Shown here: positions 18,091-26,503 of the stretch, one piece after another | Layout of the letters: every line of letters begins with the position of its first letter | How positions within the stretch are numbered: the first letter of the stretch is position 1 | Source of the DNA: CAYGZL01 sp964354345 | GTDB lineage: Bacteria; Chloroflexota; Anaerolineae; Anaerolineales; UBA4823 | Reading direction: 5' to 3' | Assembly: GCA_964354345.1 (NCBI GenBank) | Contig: CAYGZL010000146.1 | Span: 62,001-126,000, forward strand | Length of the DNA: 64,000 nt | The notes under the pieces: model-generated | The model's input: only the letters and a program-made list of their open reading frames with translations | The model's database searches: none | What the model was told of the DNA's origin: nothing | Made by a program: the position numbers and the translations under genes

Positions 18091-18927
18091 ATGAGCGAAT
18101 ACTTCACTTACGACCAGATTAAGTCAATAGCGGATGTTGTCCGCGCTCAGATATCGGTTCAACCTAAAGTAGGGTTGATCCTGGGGTCGGGGTTGGGTGC
18201 ATTGGCGGAAGCAGTTCAAACGAGCGTCATGATTCCCTACACAACGCTACCTTCCTGGCCGGTATCCACTGTCCCAGGGCACGAAGGTCGCCTGGTGATC
18301 GGCCAGCTGGGAGGTCAGGAGGTCATCGTGATGCAAGGGCGCCTGCACTATTATGAGGGATATAGTATGGCTCAGGTGACCCTGCCAGTCCGGGTGATGC
18401 AGTGTCTGGGTGTTCAAGTGCTGGTAGTGACAAATGCTGCTGGAGCGGTCAACCCGGAATTTGAGCCCGGGGATTTGATGTTGATCGTAGATCACTTGAA
18501 CCTGATCGGGATGGCAGGATTGAGCCCGTTGCGTGGTTTGAATCTGGACATATTGGGACCTCGTTTCCCCGATATGGGGCGCGCCTATGATCGCGATCTG
18601 TGCCAGATGACACGCCAGGTAGCAGCCTCGAATGGGATCGTCCTGCGTGAGGGAATTTACGCCTGCCTGGCAGGACCCTCATTCGAAACCCCCGCTGATT
18701 TGCGTTTCTTGCGCCTGGTAGGGGTCGACGCGGTAGGGATGTCGACGGTGCCGGAGGTGACCATCGCGCGCCATGCAGGTACGCGTGTTCTGGGAGTTTC
18801 GGGGATTAGCAATAAGGCGAACCTGGATGGTAATACCCTGACAACGCATGAAGAAGTTTTGGAGGCTGGTAAAAAAATCGTCCCTAAGCTAGAAACGCTG
18901 GTTCGAGGGATTCTGCAGCGCCTCTAG
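18091..18927 (+). CDS. punA: Purine nucleoside phosphorylase (trimeric type)
   Basis: 278 residues. Motifs of the PNP/MTAP trimeric family include GLILGSGLGAL, PGHEGRLVIGQLGG, QGRLHYYEGY, TNAAGAVN, AGPSFETPADLRFLR and MSTVPEV. The Asn in GVSGISNKAN, which contacts the purine base in class members that accept 6-oxopurines, suggests activity on inosine and guanosine. It feeds nucleosides into purine salvage. It is a single gene with its own promoter. Confidence 0.92.
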   Translation: MSEYFTYDQIKSIADVVRAQISVQPKVGLILGSGLGALAEAVQTSVMIPYTTLPSWPVSTVPGHEGRLVIGQLGGQEVIVMQGRLHYYEGYSMAQVTLPVRVMQCLGVQVLVVTNAAGAVNPEFEPGDLMLIVDHLNLIGMAGLSPLRGLNLDILGPRFPDMGRAYDRDLCQMTRQVAASNGIVLREGIYACLAGPSFETPADLRFLRLVGVDAVGMSTVPEVTIARHAGTRVLGVSGISNKANLDGNTLTTHEEVLEAGKKIVPKLETLVRGILQRL

Positions 18928-19000
18928 GGCGTAGACAGATTTTGTAGCGTTCTTTAAGGATGTGATGGGACTGTGAATTTATCCCTGACCGAGGTACGGC

Positions 19001-19708
19001 ATGGAAGAAGCCCTTAGCTTTTTTCGCGCCTTTGAAGTCTGGATTTATCTGATTCTCGGTTTAGGTGGGTTGTTTTATATTCGAAAATTTATTTTGGCAT
19101 GGGAAGAGCTGCGCGAGGCCGGCTTTGGTCTGGAACGTGAGAACGCACAAGGGCGCTTGAACCAGTCCGCAAGTGTGTTAGTGGTGTTATTAATGATAGC
19201 AATCGCTGAATTTGTCTTAGTGTCTTTTGTGGCGCCTACTGTCCCGGGAGCCAATTCTCTGCCAACACCTACCCTTAGCTTATTTGCGACACCATCATTA
19301 ACCTTACCACCCCAGGCAGTACAGACTGGGCAAACCCGCGTCTCGGCGACCCCGAATCCAACGGAACTGGCTCAAAGTATCTGTGTTGCCAACCAGATCG
19401 AGATTATTTCTCCAAAAGGTGGGGCGCAAGTAAGCGGTGTGGTTGAAATTATTGGCACCTCGGCGATACCTAATTTCGGATTTTATAAATTTCAGATTCG
19501 CCGCTCTGGTGAAGCCGGTTGGGTAATTCTACAGGCGGGGAATGAAGTCAAGCAAAACGCCAAGTTGGGTGATTGGGATACACGCCGCCTGAGTCCGGGT
19601 GAATATGAACTGGGCCTGTTTGTGGTTGACAATCAAGGTCGGATCTCGTTGCCTTGTGTAGTCAAACTTATCGTTAACCCGACTGCGGACACGACTCCGA
19701 ACCCGTGA
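19001..19708 (+). CDS. Membrane protein with extracellular Ig-like domain, function unknown
   Basis: 235 residues. Two membrane segments (about 12-30 and 57-77) flank a charged loop. A Thr/Ser/Pro-rich spacer follows, then a C-terminal beta-rich domain (about 130-225) with IEIISPKGGAQVSGVVEIIG, LGDWDTRRLSPGEYELGLFV and VDNQGRISLPC, resembling Ig-like domains. Both Cys residues of that domain could form a disulfide. GAGGT precedes the ATG. It heads a likely operon with a GNAT acetyltransferase and a membrane GAF protein. Confidence 0.6.
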   Translation: MEEALSFFRAFEVWIYLILGLGGLFYIRKFILAWEELREAGFGLERENAQGRLNQSASVLVVLLMIAIAEFVLVSFVAPTVPGANSLPTPTLSLFATPSLTLPPQAVQTGQTRVSATPNPTELAQSICVANQIEIISPKGGAQVSGVVEIIGTSAIPNFGFYKFQIRRSGEAGWVILQAGNEVKQNAKLGDWDTRRLSPGEYELGLFVVDNQGRISLPCVVKLIVNPTADTTPNP

Positions 19709-19723
19709 GGAAGAAAAGGATCT

Positions 19724-20266
19724 ATGCCAGAGATTGAAATTCGTCCCGCTCTTGCTGCCGATATCCCCACCCTGGTTGCATTCGATCACAGTTATACGAG
19801 CGATCACGTCTGGCAGATGGAAATTCAACCGAAAGAGACCATTCAGTTGGATGTATATTTTCGTGAAGTGCGCCTTCCACGCTCGGTACGCGTGGAATAT
19901 CCTCGCTCGCCGAATCTATTACTGAACGATTGGGAACAGCGTTCGGGCTTACTGGTGGCTATTTTTGAGCAGGAACCAGCCGGGTATGTCAGCCTGGCGT
20001 TGGGCCGGCTGCCAACGGCTGCCTGGGTAACCGACCTGGTAATCAAGCGCCGGTTGCGTCGCCAGGGGATTGGCAGCGCGCTGGTGTTAGCGGCGCAGGA
20101 ATGGGCTTATCAACACGGGGAGCGTAATATTTTAATGGAAATGCAGCCGAAAAACTATCCTGCTATTCACCTCGCTCAAAAGTTGGGTTTTGATTTTTGT
20201 GGTTATTTGGATCATTATTATGCTAATCGCGATATCGGTTTATTCTTTACCAAGTTTTTACGTTGA
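19724..20266 (+). CDS. GNAT family N-acetyltransferase
   Basis: 180 residues. The acetyl-CoA-binding motif VIKRRLRRQGIGSALVLAAQ (Q/R-x-x-G-x-G/A) lies near residue 110, followed by AIHLAQKLGFDFCGY, the usual GNAT end. The substrate cannot be told from the sequence. AAAAGGA before the ATG supports the start. The stop codon is 3 nt before the next gene. Confidence 0.82.
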   Translation: MPEIEIRPALAADIPTLVAFDHSYTSDHVWQMEIQPKETIQLDVYFREVRLPRSVRVEYPRSPNLLLNDWEQRSGLLVAIFEQEPAGYVSLALGRLPTAAWVTDLVIKRRLRRQGIGSALVLAAQEWAYQHGERNILMEMQPKNYPAIHLAQKLGFDFCGYLDHYYANRDIGLFFTKFLR

Positions 20267-20269
20267 TTG

Positions 20270-22186
20270 ATGGTTCATTATTTATTAATTGCTTTTCAGA
20301 CGCTCAATGAGCTTCTAACTGCTGGGGTGGCGATAACAGCATTTTCGCTGTTATTGTACGCGCTTAGCTTTAACCTGCGCGATCGAGTGGCACGCTCTTT
20401 TGCTCTTATTTTGATTTGGGTGGTGATTGTCTTTGTCAGTGATGCTTTGGGGAGCGTGGCGGGGAGTAATACGCAGCTTGAGTTCTGGCTGCGCCTGCAA
20501 TGGTTGGGAGTAGCCTTTTTGCCAGCTTCTTATTTACACCTCTCCGATGCGATCCTGGCAACGACTGGACGCCCTTCACGAGGACGCCGTCGCCTGGCGG
20601 TTAGTCTGGCTTACTTGATTTCAATGGCTTTTTTGGCAGCCCTGCCTTTTTCTTTGCTGGTGGGTCCGCTGGTACCGGCGGGACAACCCGCGCCCCATTT
20701 ACAGCGCACCTGGTTAAGTGGGATTTTTACATTGTATTACCTGGCATTGATCGGGCTGTCATGGGTTAATTTTTGGCGCGCCTACCAAAGAACCGTGGCC
20801 AGCACCAGCCGTCGTCGGATGCGCTATCTATTGGCCGGCGCGTTAGCGCCTGCGCTAGGTTCTTACCCTTATCTGCTCTTCGGTTCCAGCGTGGCTGCCA
20901 GCAGTCCGCTGCTATTTTGGTTATTAGTGACGGTAAGTAACCTCCTGGTCACTGCGCTCCTGGTTTTAATGGCCTATTCGGTTGCCTTCTTTGGTGTACG
21001 CTGGCCAGACCGGGTGATCAAACGTCGGCTGTTCAAATGGCTGTTGCGCGGGCCAATTACAGCTTCGACTGTCCTGGCTTTGACCACCATTATCCGCCGC
21101 ATCAGCCTGCGATTTGGGATAGATGTGTCAGCGATTGTACCTTTCGTGATGGTGGGATCCATCCTGATTATCGAACATTGGATAACCCTGGTTGCCCCTG
21201 CCATCGAGCGTCGGTTGTTTTACGGAAAAGACCGTCCGGAATTAGATTTATTACAAACCCTGGACGAGCGTTTGTTAACTTATGGAGATTTGCAACAGTT
21301 CCTTGAGGCTGTTTTATCGGCAGTCTGTGACCGGTTGCAGGTCTCCCGAGCGTTTTTGGTTGCGCTGGGCGCGAATGGTTTGGAGATGTTTGTTACGTTA
21401 GGAGGTGATAATCCGCTCAAAGATGAGAACCTGTCAGCCGATTTACTGAAAGTAGTGACTCAGGATGATCATAACCAGAAGATGTTCTCCTGGGGGGAAT
21501 ACTGGTTGATTCCATTATCAGACGAGGACCAGTTATTGGGTTTGTTGGGGGTGCTACGCCGTCCAGAGCAAAATTTGGATGGAGAGCAGGTTGAAGCCCT
21601 GACACGGTTGGCCGAGCGAGCGACACTGGCTTTGCACGACCGCAGGCGACAACAACAGGTTTTTAACTCATTGCAGGAACTTACCCCCCAAATGGATATG
21701 CTGCAGCGTTTGCGAGCCGCGGCGCGTTATAATGGAAAGGAAATCCTGGCCAGTCCCGATGGGCTCCTTCAAGATCTGCCCTGGACGCATTGGGTGAAAG
21801 AGGCTTTGACCCATTTCTGGGGTGGGCCAAAGCTGACCGAAAGCCCATTGATCAAATTGCGTGTGGTTCAAGAGGAGGCAGGAAAAAATGGCGAAACTCC
21901 TGCCAATGCGCTACGGGCGATCTTGCGCAGGGCGATTGAATATATCCGACCTGAAGGTGAAAGGCGGTATACAGGGGAATGGATATTATATAATATTTTG
22001 GAAATGAAATTTGTAGAGGGTCGTAAAGTACGCGAAATAGCTGCACGCCTGGCGATGTCAGAGGCGGATTTATATCGCAAGCAGCGTGTGGCAATCGAAG
22101 CGGCTGCGAAAGCAATTCAACAAATGGAACAAGAAGCCCAACAGGAAAATCAACAACCAACAGAGGAAAGAGAGACACAACATTAA
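20270..22186 (+). CDS. Membrane sensor with 7TM-like region, GAF domain and C-terminal HTH-like output
   Basis: 638 residues. The first 320 hold about eight hydrophobic helices resembling the 7TM N-terminal region of histidine kinases. A GAF domain follows at about 340-460 (LEAVLSAVCDRLQVSRAFLV). The C-terminal about 110 residues contain GRKVREIAARLAMSEADLYR, a helix-turn-helix-like segment similar to sigma region 4. No histidine kinase catalytic domain is present. It may be a membrane-bound one-component regulator; the signal and target are unknown. The ATG at 20270 is preferred to the TTG just before it. It is translationally close to the GNAT gene (3 nt) and is followed by an S1-domain gene after 10 nt. 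Confidence 0.7.
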   Translation: MVHYLLIAFQTLNELLTAGVAITAFSLLLYALSFNLRDRVARSFALILIWVVIVFVSDALGSVAGSNTQLEFWLRLQWLGVAFLPASYLHLSDAILATTGRPSRGRRRLAVSLAYLISMAFLAALPFSLLVGPLVPAGQPAPHLQRTWLSGIFTLYYLALIGLSWVNFWRAYQRTVASTSRRRMRYLLAGALAPALGSYPYLLFGSSVAASSPLLFWLLVTVSNLLVTALLVLMAYSVAFFGVRWPDRVIKRRLFKWLLRGPITASTVLALTTIIRRISLRFGIDVSAIVPFVMVGSILIIEHWITLVAPAIERRLFYGKDRPELDLLQTLDERLLTYGDLQQFLEAVLSAVCDRLQVSRAFLVALGANGLEMFVTLGGDNPLKDENLSADLLKVVTQDDHNQKMFSWGEYWLIPLSDEDQLLGLLGVLRRPEQNLDGEQVEALTRLAERATLALHDRRRQQQVFNSLQELTPQMDMLQRLRAAARYNGKEILASPDGLLQDLPWTHWVKEALTHFWGGPKLTESPLIKLRVVQEEAGKNGETPANALRAILRRAIEYIRPEGERRYTGEWILYNILEMKFVEGRKVREIAARLAMSEADLYRKQRVAIEAAAKAIQQMEQEAQQENQQPTEERETQH

Positions 22187-22196
22187 GGTGGGCTTA

Positions 22197-23171
22197 ATGG
22201 TAAATAAAACTCGCTATCAAATGATTCGTGAAGAGCCGCCTTCCATGGATGAGTCATGGTGGGAGTCTGTATTGGCTGAAGAAGAAGCCCGGTTTACACC
22301 GCCACGCGCATCTGAAGCGGCTTATTCCACATTTCGAACGGCCAACCGATCCAGTTGCACTGATCCAATCGTGGTTGACTGGGAAGAGGCTTGTCGGTTA
22401 TACGAGCAGGATGAGAAAGTGTGTTTGAATGTGATTGGTTACAACCGGGGGGGGTTGTTAGTAAACGGCGAAGGATTGCAAGGTTTTGTTCCCATCTCCC
22501 ATTTAGTTGAAGCGCCACCGAAGGAGATCGAATCCGACGAGTGGTTGAGTTCTTATACGGGTCGCTCCATGGAGCTTAAAGTAATCGAATGCGACCAGGA
22601 ACGCGGGCGGGTCGTGTTTTCTGAGCGGGCCGCCTTATCCGAGCCGGGAATCCGCAATCAGCTTCTCCATGAACTATGTCCTGGAGACAGTGTGGTTGGA
22701 ACGGTAACAAATATCACTGATTTCGGTGTATTCGTTGATTTAGGTGGGGTAGAAGGTCTGGTGCATGTTTCGGAAATTTCCTGGGGACGCGTTCACCATC
22801 CTGGGGATGCCGTTTTTTTAGGACAATCCTTGAGTGTATATGTTATTCAGGTTGATCAGGAACACGCCCGTGTTGCACTGAGTGTGAAACGGTTGCACCC
22901 GAACCCCTGGGAAACGGCTGAGGCTCGCTATAGCCCAGGGCAGATCACTGATGCGGTTGTAACCAGCGTCGTTTCTTTTGGGGCCTTCGCGCGATTGGAA
23001 GAAGGCCTGGATGGACTGATCCATATCTCAGAATTTGGTCTTCTTGATTCGCGTGCGCATCCTGGTGATATTCTGCATGAAGGCCAGACAATCCGAGTGC
23101 GGATTTTACATGTAGATGGGATACGCCAACGGTTAGGATTGAGTTTAAGGCTGGATGGATCAGAGATATAA
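22197..23171 (+). CDS. S1 RNA-binding domain protein (three S1 repeats, RpsA-like)
   Basis: 324 residues. Three S1 OB-fold repeats are visible: one divergent (LNVIGYNRGGLLVNGEGLQG), and two canonical, GTVTNITDFGVFVDLGGVEG and TSVVSFGAFARLEEGLDGLI, the latter two followed by HVSEIS and HISEF. Ribosomal protein S1 usually has four to six repeats, so this is a short S1-like RNA-binding protein, perhaps aiding translation or RNA stability. The start at 22197 has AAGGTGG upstream; longer in-frame starts lie inside the preceding gene. It precedes comEA by 6 nt. Confidence 0.82.
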   Translation: MVNKTRYQMIREEPPSMDESWWESVLAEEEARFTPPRASEAAYSTFRTANRSSCTDPIVVDWEEACRLYEQDEKVCLNVIGYNRGGLLVNGEGLQGFVPISHLVEAPPKEIESDEWLSSYTGRSMELKVIECDQERGRVVFSERAALSEPGIRNQLLHELCPGDSVVGTVTNITDFGVFVDLGGVEGLVHVSEISWGRVHHPGDAVFLGQSLSVYVIQVDQEHARVALSVKRLHPNPWETAEARYSPGQITDAVVTSVVSFGAFARLEEGLDGLIHISEFGLLDSRAHPGDILHEGQTIRVRILHVDGIRQRLGLSLRLDGSEI

Positions 23172-23177
23172 GCTGGA

Positions 23178-23804
23178 ATGAAAAATCTTTGGTTAGTCGC
23201 GGTTGGTTTATTGGGCGGGTTGTTGGGGGCAGGATTATTGCTTCTCGTCTCCAGCCCTCCGCGAGGTCAGGCAGTGAAGCTGCTGCCTCCGCCAACGCCC
23301 CCACTGATTGCCGTGTATGTGGTGGGGGCGGTGAGTCAACCTGGGGTGTACAACCTTTCACCCGGCAGTCGGGTTCAGGATGCTTTACAAGCCGCCGGAG
23401 GTTTGTTGGCAGAGGCTAATCTGTCAGTGATCAACTTGGCTGCACCGCTCCGAGATGGCATGCAAATTTCCGTGCCGGTCCTGGTTACACAAACTATCCA
23501 ATCGGTGTGGAATGGTAGCACTGAGGTTTATCCACAAGCGACGGATGATCTTACTGGAGTGACCGACCAACGTAGCTTCACGCTACCTGCCCCAACTGTA
23601 AGCGGACCGATTGATATTAACACTGCTTCCCTGGAGGAGTTAGATCGCCTTCCAGGGATCGGTCCGGTCTATGCCCAACGCATCATTGATTACCGCCAGA
23701 CCAATGGGCCGTTTTTTTCGATTGAGGCTATTCAGGATGTGCCAGGGATTGGGCCAGCCACCTTTGAGCGGATTAAAGACATGATCACGGTGAGTAATCC
23801 TTAG
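23178..23804 (+). CDS. comEA: ComEA-like DNA-binding competence protein (SLBB plus helix-hairpin-helix)
   Basis: 208 residues. An N-terminal membrane segment (LVAVGLLGGLLGAGLLLLV) is followed by a SLBB domain (VYVVGAVSQPGVYNLSPG) and two helix-hairpin-helix motifs (INTASLEELDRLPGIGPVYA, then IQDVPGIGPATFERI). ComEA binds incoming double-stranded DNA outside the membrane during natural transformation. ComEC is not in the window, so competence itself is inferred. It is embedded between the S1 gene and the acidic repeat gene. Confidence 0.88.
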   Translation: MKNLWLVAVGLLGGLLGAGLLLLVSSPPRGQAVKLLPPPTPPLIAVYVVGAVSQPGVYNLSPGSRVQDALQAAGGLLAEANLSVINLAAPLRDGMQISVPVLVTQTIQSVWNGSTEVYPQATDDLTGVTDQRSFTLPAPTVSGPIDINTASLEELDRLPGIGPVYAQRIIDYRQTNGPFFSIEAIQDVPGIGPATFERIKDMITVSNP

Positions 23805-23829
23805 GGGTGATCGCGGGCAGGAGGAGAGC

Positions 23830-24888
23830 GTGCCAGAAGGACGATTTGAAGATTGGATGGCGGATTTACCGGAGGCTGTGCGCGCGGCGATTGACACTCA
23901 GGATGCAGACGCGTTTCAACAAGCCATGGACGCCCTGTCTACAGAGCGGGCACGCGCGGTTTTAGATATGCTCCAGGCGAAGGGGATCGTCGGGGTTGGA
24001 CCGGCGCCTGAGGAAGAAATGGGCGAAGTGCTGGCCGAATTGGATGGGGTGCTGGGAGCTATCGCCGATGTGGCAAAGGGAGAGTGCTCTCAACGCGACG
24101 AGGTTGAAGCAGTTCTACCACGCCTGGAGCAAACGGGTTGGCGGCTCAATGGTGTTGCGCAACGCATCTGGGATGGTGAGCGGAACCTGGCAAATTTAAC
24201 GGCAGGACTGGATCCCAATAGCGCCCGGTTGGTCGAAAACATTTTTGAGCGCATCACCGGTAAACCTGTTCTGGTGAGAGTAGATCAGTTTGAGGCTGAA
24301 GCGTTGGAAGAACTGCTGCCGTTAGAGGTTGTGGGAGCGGTCGAAGCCCAGGATGAAGATGCCTATCAGCAAGCTTTGCAAAATCTGTCGCCGTCCGAAC
24401 AGGTGATGGTTGAGTCACGCCTGGAGGCGTTGCAAGCGCATACTGATGCACAGTTAGAAGCAGCGCAAGAGCTTTTGGCAACTTATCCGCAGGAGCTGCG
24501 CCAGGCAGTGATTGACCAGGATGCTGATGCACTCCAGGAAGCGCTCGACCGATTACCGGAAGATCAGGCGCAGATTGTACTCGAGCAGCTGCGGCAGGCT
24601 GGCCTGGTGCGGGAGATGAGCGATCGGCAAATTGCACGACTGATGGATGAGTTCGACCCGATGTTGGGAGCCATAGCCCTTTCTGCCGGTGGGGAGGCGC
24701 AAACGCGTCCGCAGATCGAAGATCTGATAGATGACCTGGAGACACAAGGTTTGTCGCTGCGGGAGGCAGTTCATCGCGTGTGGGCGGGTGAGCGCGATTT
24801 AGCTGTCCTGACTGCCGGGTTGGACAAGCTCAGTGCTCGCATGGTGCAACGTATCCTGGAATATATCGCAAAACCGCCGGGGGCTTGA
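23830..24888 (+). CDS. Acidic protein with internal duplication, function unknown
   Basis: 352 residues, rich in Glu, Asp, Ala and Leu, no membrane segment. Two modules of about 125 residues repeat: the first (about 13-135) has LPEAVRAAIDTQDADAFQQA, LGAIADVAKGE and VAQRIWDGERNLANLTAGLD; the second (about 215-348) has YPQELRQAVIDQDADALQEA, LGAIALSAGGE and AVHRVWAGERDLAVLTAGLD. A third partial copy of the first helix pair lies between them (LLPLEVVGAVEAQDEDAYQQ). The GTG start has AGGAGG five to six bases upstream. No known family is recognised. Co-transcription with comEA and the S1 gene is likely from the 25-nt spacing. Confidence 0.7.
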   Translation: MPEGRFEDWMADLPEAVRAAIDTQDADAFQQAMDALSTERARAVLDMLQAKGIVGVGPAPEEEMGEVLAELDGVLGAIADVAKGECSQRDEVEAVLPRLEQTGWRLNGVAQRIWDGERNLANLTAGLDPNSARLVENIFERITGKPVLVRVDQFEAEALEELLPLEVVGAVEAQDEDAYQQALQNLSPSEQVMVESRLEALQAHTDAQLEAAQELLATYPQELRQAVIDQDADALQEALDRLPEDQAQIVLEQLRQAGLVREMSDRQIARLMDEFDPMLGAIALSAGGEAQTRPQIEDLIDDLETQGLSLREAVHRVWAGERDLAVLTAGLDKLSARMVQRILEYIAKPPGA

Positions 24889-24894
24889 CTGGCG

Positions 24895-25281
24895 TCAGCC
24901 AATTATTTTGACTACCCCACCTGTGATCAAGATCAGTTGCCCGGTCTGAATCTCAGCGATCGGAACCTGGTCTACGCAGGGGATTTCGGCGATGATACAA
25001 CCAACTGCGGTGATCGTCTCGCATTCGGCATTCAGGATGGCTACTGGCGCCTTGCCGGCTTTCTTCAACCGGTAAAGCGTGTATGACCCGACGGTTGAAC
25101 CCTTGCCGGTCGGGAAAACCAGCACTTTACCGCAGATGGATTGGCCTTCCAACTCATGACCGCGCTCGACAACCAGGCCAGTCTCGGGGTCGACGCCGCC
25201 GAAGAAAGAAATGCCCATCTGGGTTTTTAGCACCTGCCCCTGAGCGGAACCTTCGTAGATCACGCGACCAATCCACTGCAT
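24895..25281 (-). CDS. Aconitase X swivel domain, small subunit (candidate phosphomevalonate dehydratase small subunit)
   Basis: 128 residues, the normal size of the separate AcnX small (swivel) subunit, formerly DUF126. The motif VLVFPTGKGSTVGSYTLYRL is the family hallmark, and AILNAECETITAVGCIIAEI follows. It lies 6 nt after the large-subunit gene, and together they should form one [4Fe-4S] hydrolyase. In archaea the two-subunit AcnX is phosphomevalonate dehydratase; other bacterial AcnX enzymes dehydrate hydroxyproline. The neighbouring ubiD homologue favours the first. Confidence 0.85.
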   Translation of the reverse strand: MQWIGRVIYEGSAQGQVLKTQMGISFFGGVDPETGLVVERGHELEGQSICGKVLVFPTGKGSTVGSYTLYRLKKAGKAPVAILNAECETITAVGCIIAEIPCVDQVPIAEIQTGQLILITGGVVKIIG

Positions 25282-25287
25282 GGTTTC

Positions 25288-26493
25288 TTACGCTTTCGTG
25301 GCGATGGCGACTACCTCTGCAAAGGGTTTCACCACCGTTTTGAATTTGTTCTTTGCATAGGCATAATAGCAAGCCTTAGCGCTGTCAGTGGCCAGGACGT
25401 GGAAACGACCGCGGATGGGGGCGACCACACAGCAGGTATCAGCAGCGAATTTTGCCCCGCTGGCTTCAATGATGCGGGTGTAGCCCATCTGATCAGCGAT
25501 CTTCTTCATAGGTCGGGCGGTGGTGATCCAGAACTCACGCGTGACTCGCTTGCCAGCGAGTAACTCCGCCAGATGGGCGATTTCCCGGATCGAGAGGTGG
25601 GGACAGCCCAGGCTGACGAAATCTACCTCATCGGGCTCGGCGTCGTTCATCGTTTGGAACGCGTCTGTCAGATCGGCGTCGGTAACAGTGAATGTTTCAG
25701 TGGGGGGCGAAAACCGTGCGGCTTCGGGGGTAACCCCTTCCATATGGAACAGGGCTGCGCCGCCGTAGGTGGCCAGGCTGGCGCAAAAGGCTTTCAATTC
25801 CTCGAGAGAGGCAAACTGAAGCCCACGGATGTAAAGCACCGGCTTGTTTCCGAGGATTTCCAGGTGGTTACCCAGAACCTTGCCTAACGCGCCAAAAGCA
25901 GCCGTACCCTGGAGTGACGCCTTGACAAGAGCGGTCAGGGTGGGCTGGCGAGATTCATCCAAATGCATACCGTAGGCAGGAGTGACGCCCGTAAGAGCGG
26001 CAGCCAGGGCGCTGGGGCCGCCTTCACGGTTTGTGCGTGCGCCGATCACAGAATTAGCATAACAAACCGCGCTGCTTTCTGCCCACGCCAGGTGTTCGCC
26101 ATAAAGGGGAAGATTGCCAACCAGGTAGGGTGTGCAGGTGCAGGTGTTGATGACATCCATGCGTGCGAAGGCGTCCAGCACACGTTGCTGTTGCCGGGCA
26201 AAATCGGGCGCGATGCCCAGGACAGGCCAATTTTCGATGTCCATCCCAGCCGGGTTAAGGGTTGCCAGGACGCGCGCACGACCGCCACCTTCAGCCATCT
26301 CGTCCAAGAATTCCAATCCAGCTTCACCAAGGTTGTCATAACTGACGCCGGCGATCTGCACTGAAGTGACCGGCACCATGCATTTGGCGCCATAAATAGT
26401 ACCCAGGGCAACCAGGATTTGCATGGCCTTTTGTGAAGCGTGACCGTGGGCGCCGCCTAACAGGGCGTGTTGTTCTGAGGTGAGATGGATCAA
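25288..26493 (-). CDS. Aconitase X catalytic domain, large subunit (candidate phosphomevalonate dehydratase)
   Basis: 401 residues, the large AcnX subunit (formerly DUF521). The start MIHLTSEQHALLGG and VPVTSVQIAGVSY are family signatures. Clustered cysteines in NTCTCTPYLVGNLP and TCCVVAPIRGR, and FVSLGCPHLS, are expected iron-sulfur ligands and active-site residues. Start is a TTG without a strong ribosome binding site, 10 nt after the ubiD stop. The reaction, if this is phosphomevalonate dehydratase, removes water from mevalonate 5-phosphate to give trans-anhydromevalonate phosphate, which the neighbouring UbiD would decarboxylate to isopentenyl phosphate. Function is inferred from the pairing. 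Confidence 0.85.
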   Translation of the reverse strand: MIHLTSEQHALLGGAHGHASQKAMQILVALGTIYGAKCMVPVTSVQIAGVSYDNLGEAGLEFLDEMAEGGGRARVLATLNPAGMDIENWPVLGIAPDFARQQQRVLDAFARMDVINTCTCTPYLVGNLPLYGEHLAWAESSAVCYANSVIGARTNREGGPSALAAALTGVTPAYGMHLDESRQPTLTALVKASLQGTAAFGALGKVLGNHLEILGNKPVLYIRGLQFASLEELKAFCASLATYGGAALFHMEGVTPEAARFSPPTETFTVTDADLTDAFQTMNDAEPDEVDFVSLGCPHLSIREIAHLAELLAGKRVTREFWITTARPMKKIADQMGYTRIIEASGAKFAADTCCVVAPIRGRFHVLATDSAKACYYAYAKNKFKTVVKPFAEVVAIATKA

Positions 26494-26503
26494 GGCGGGA
26501 TTA

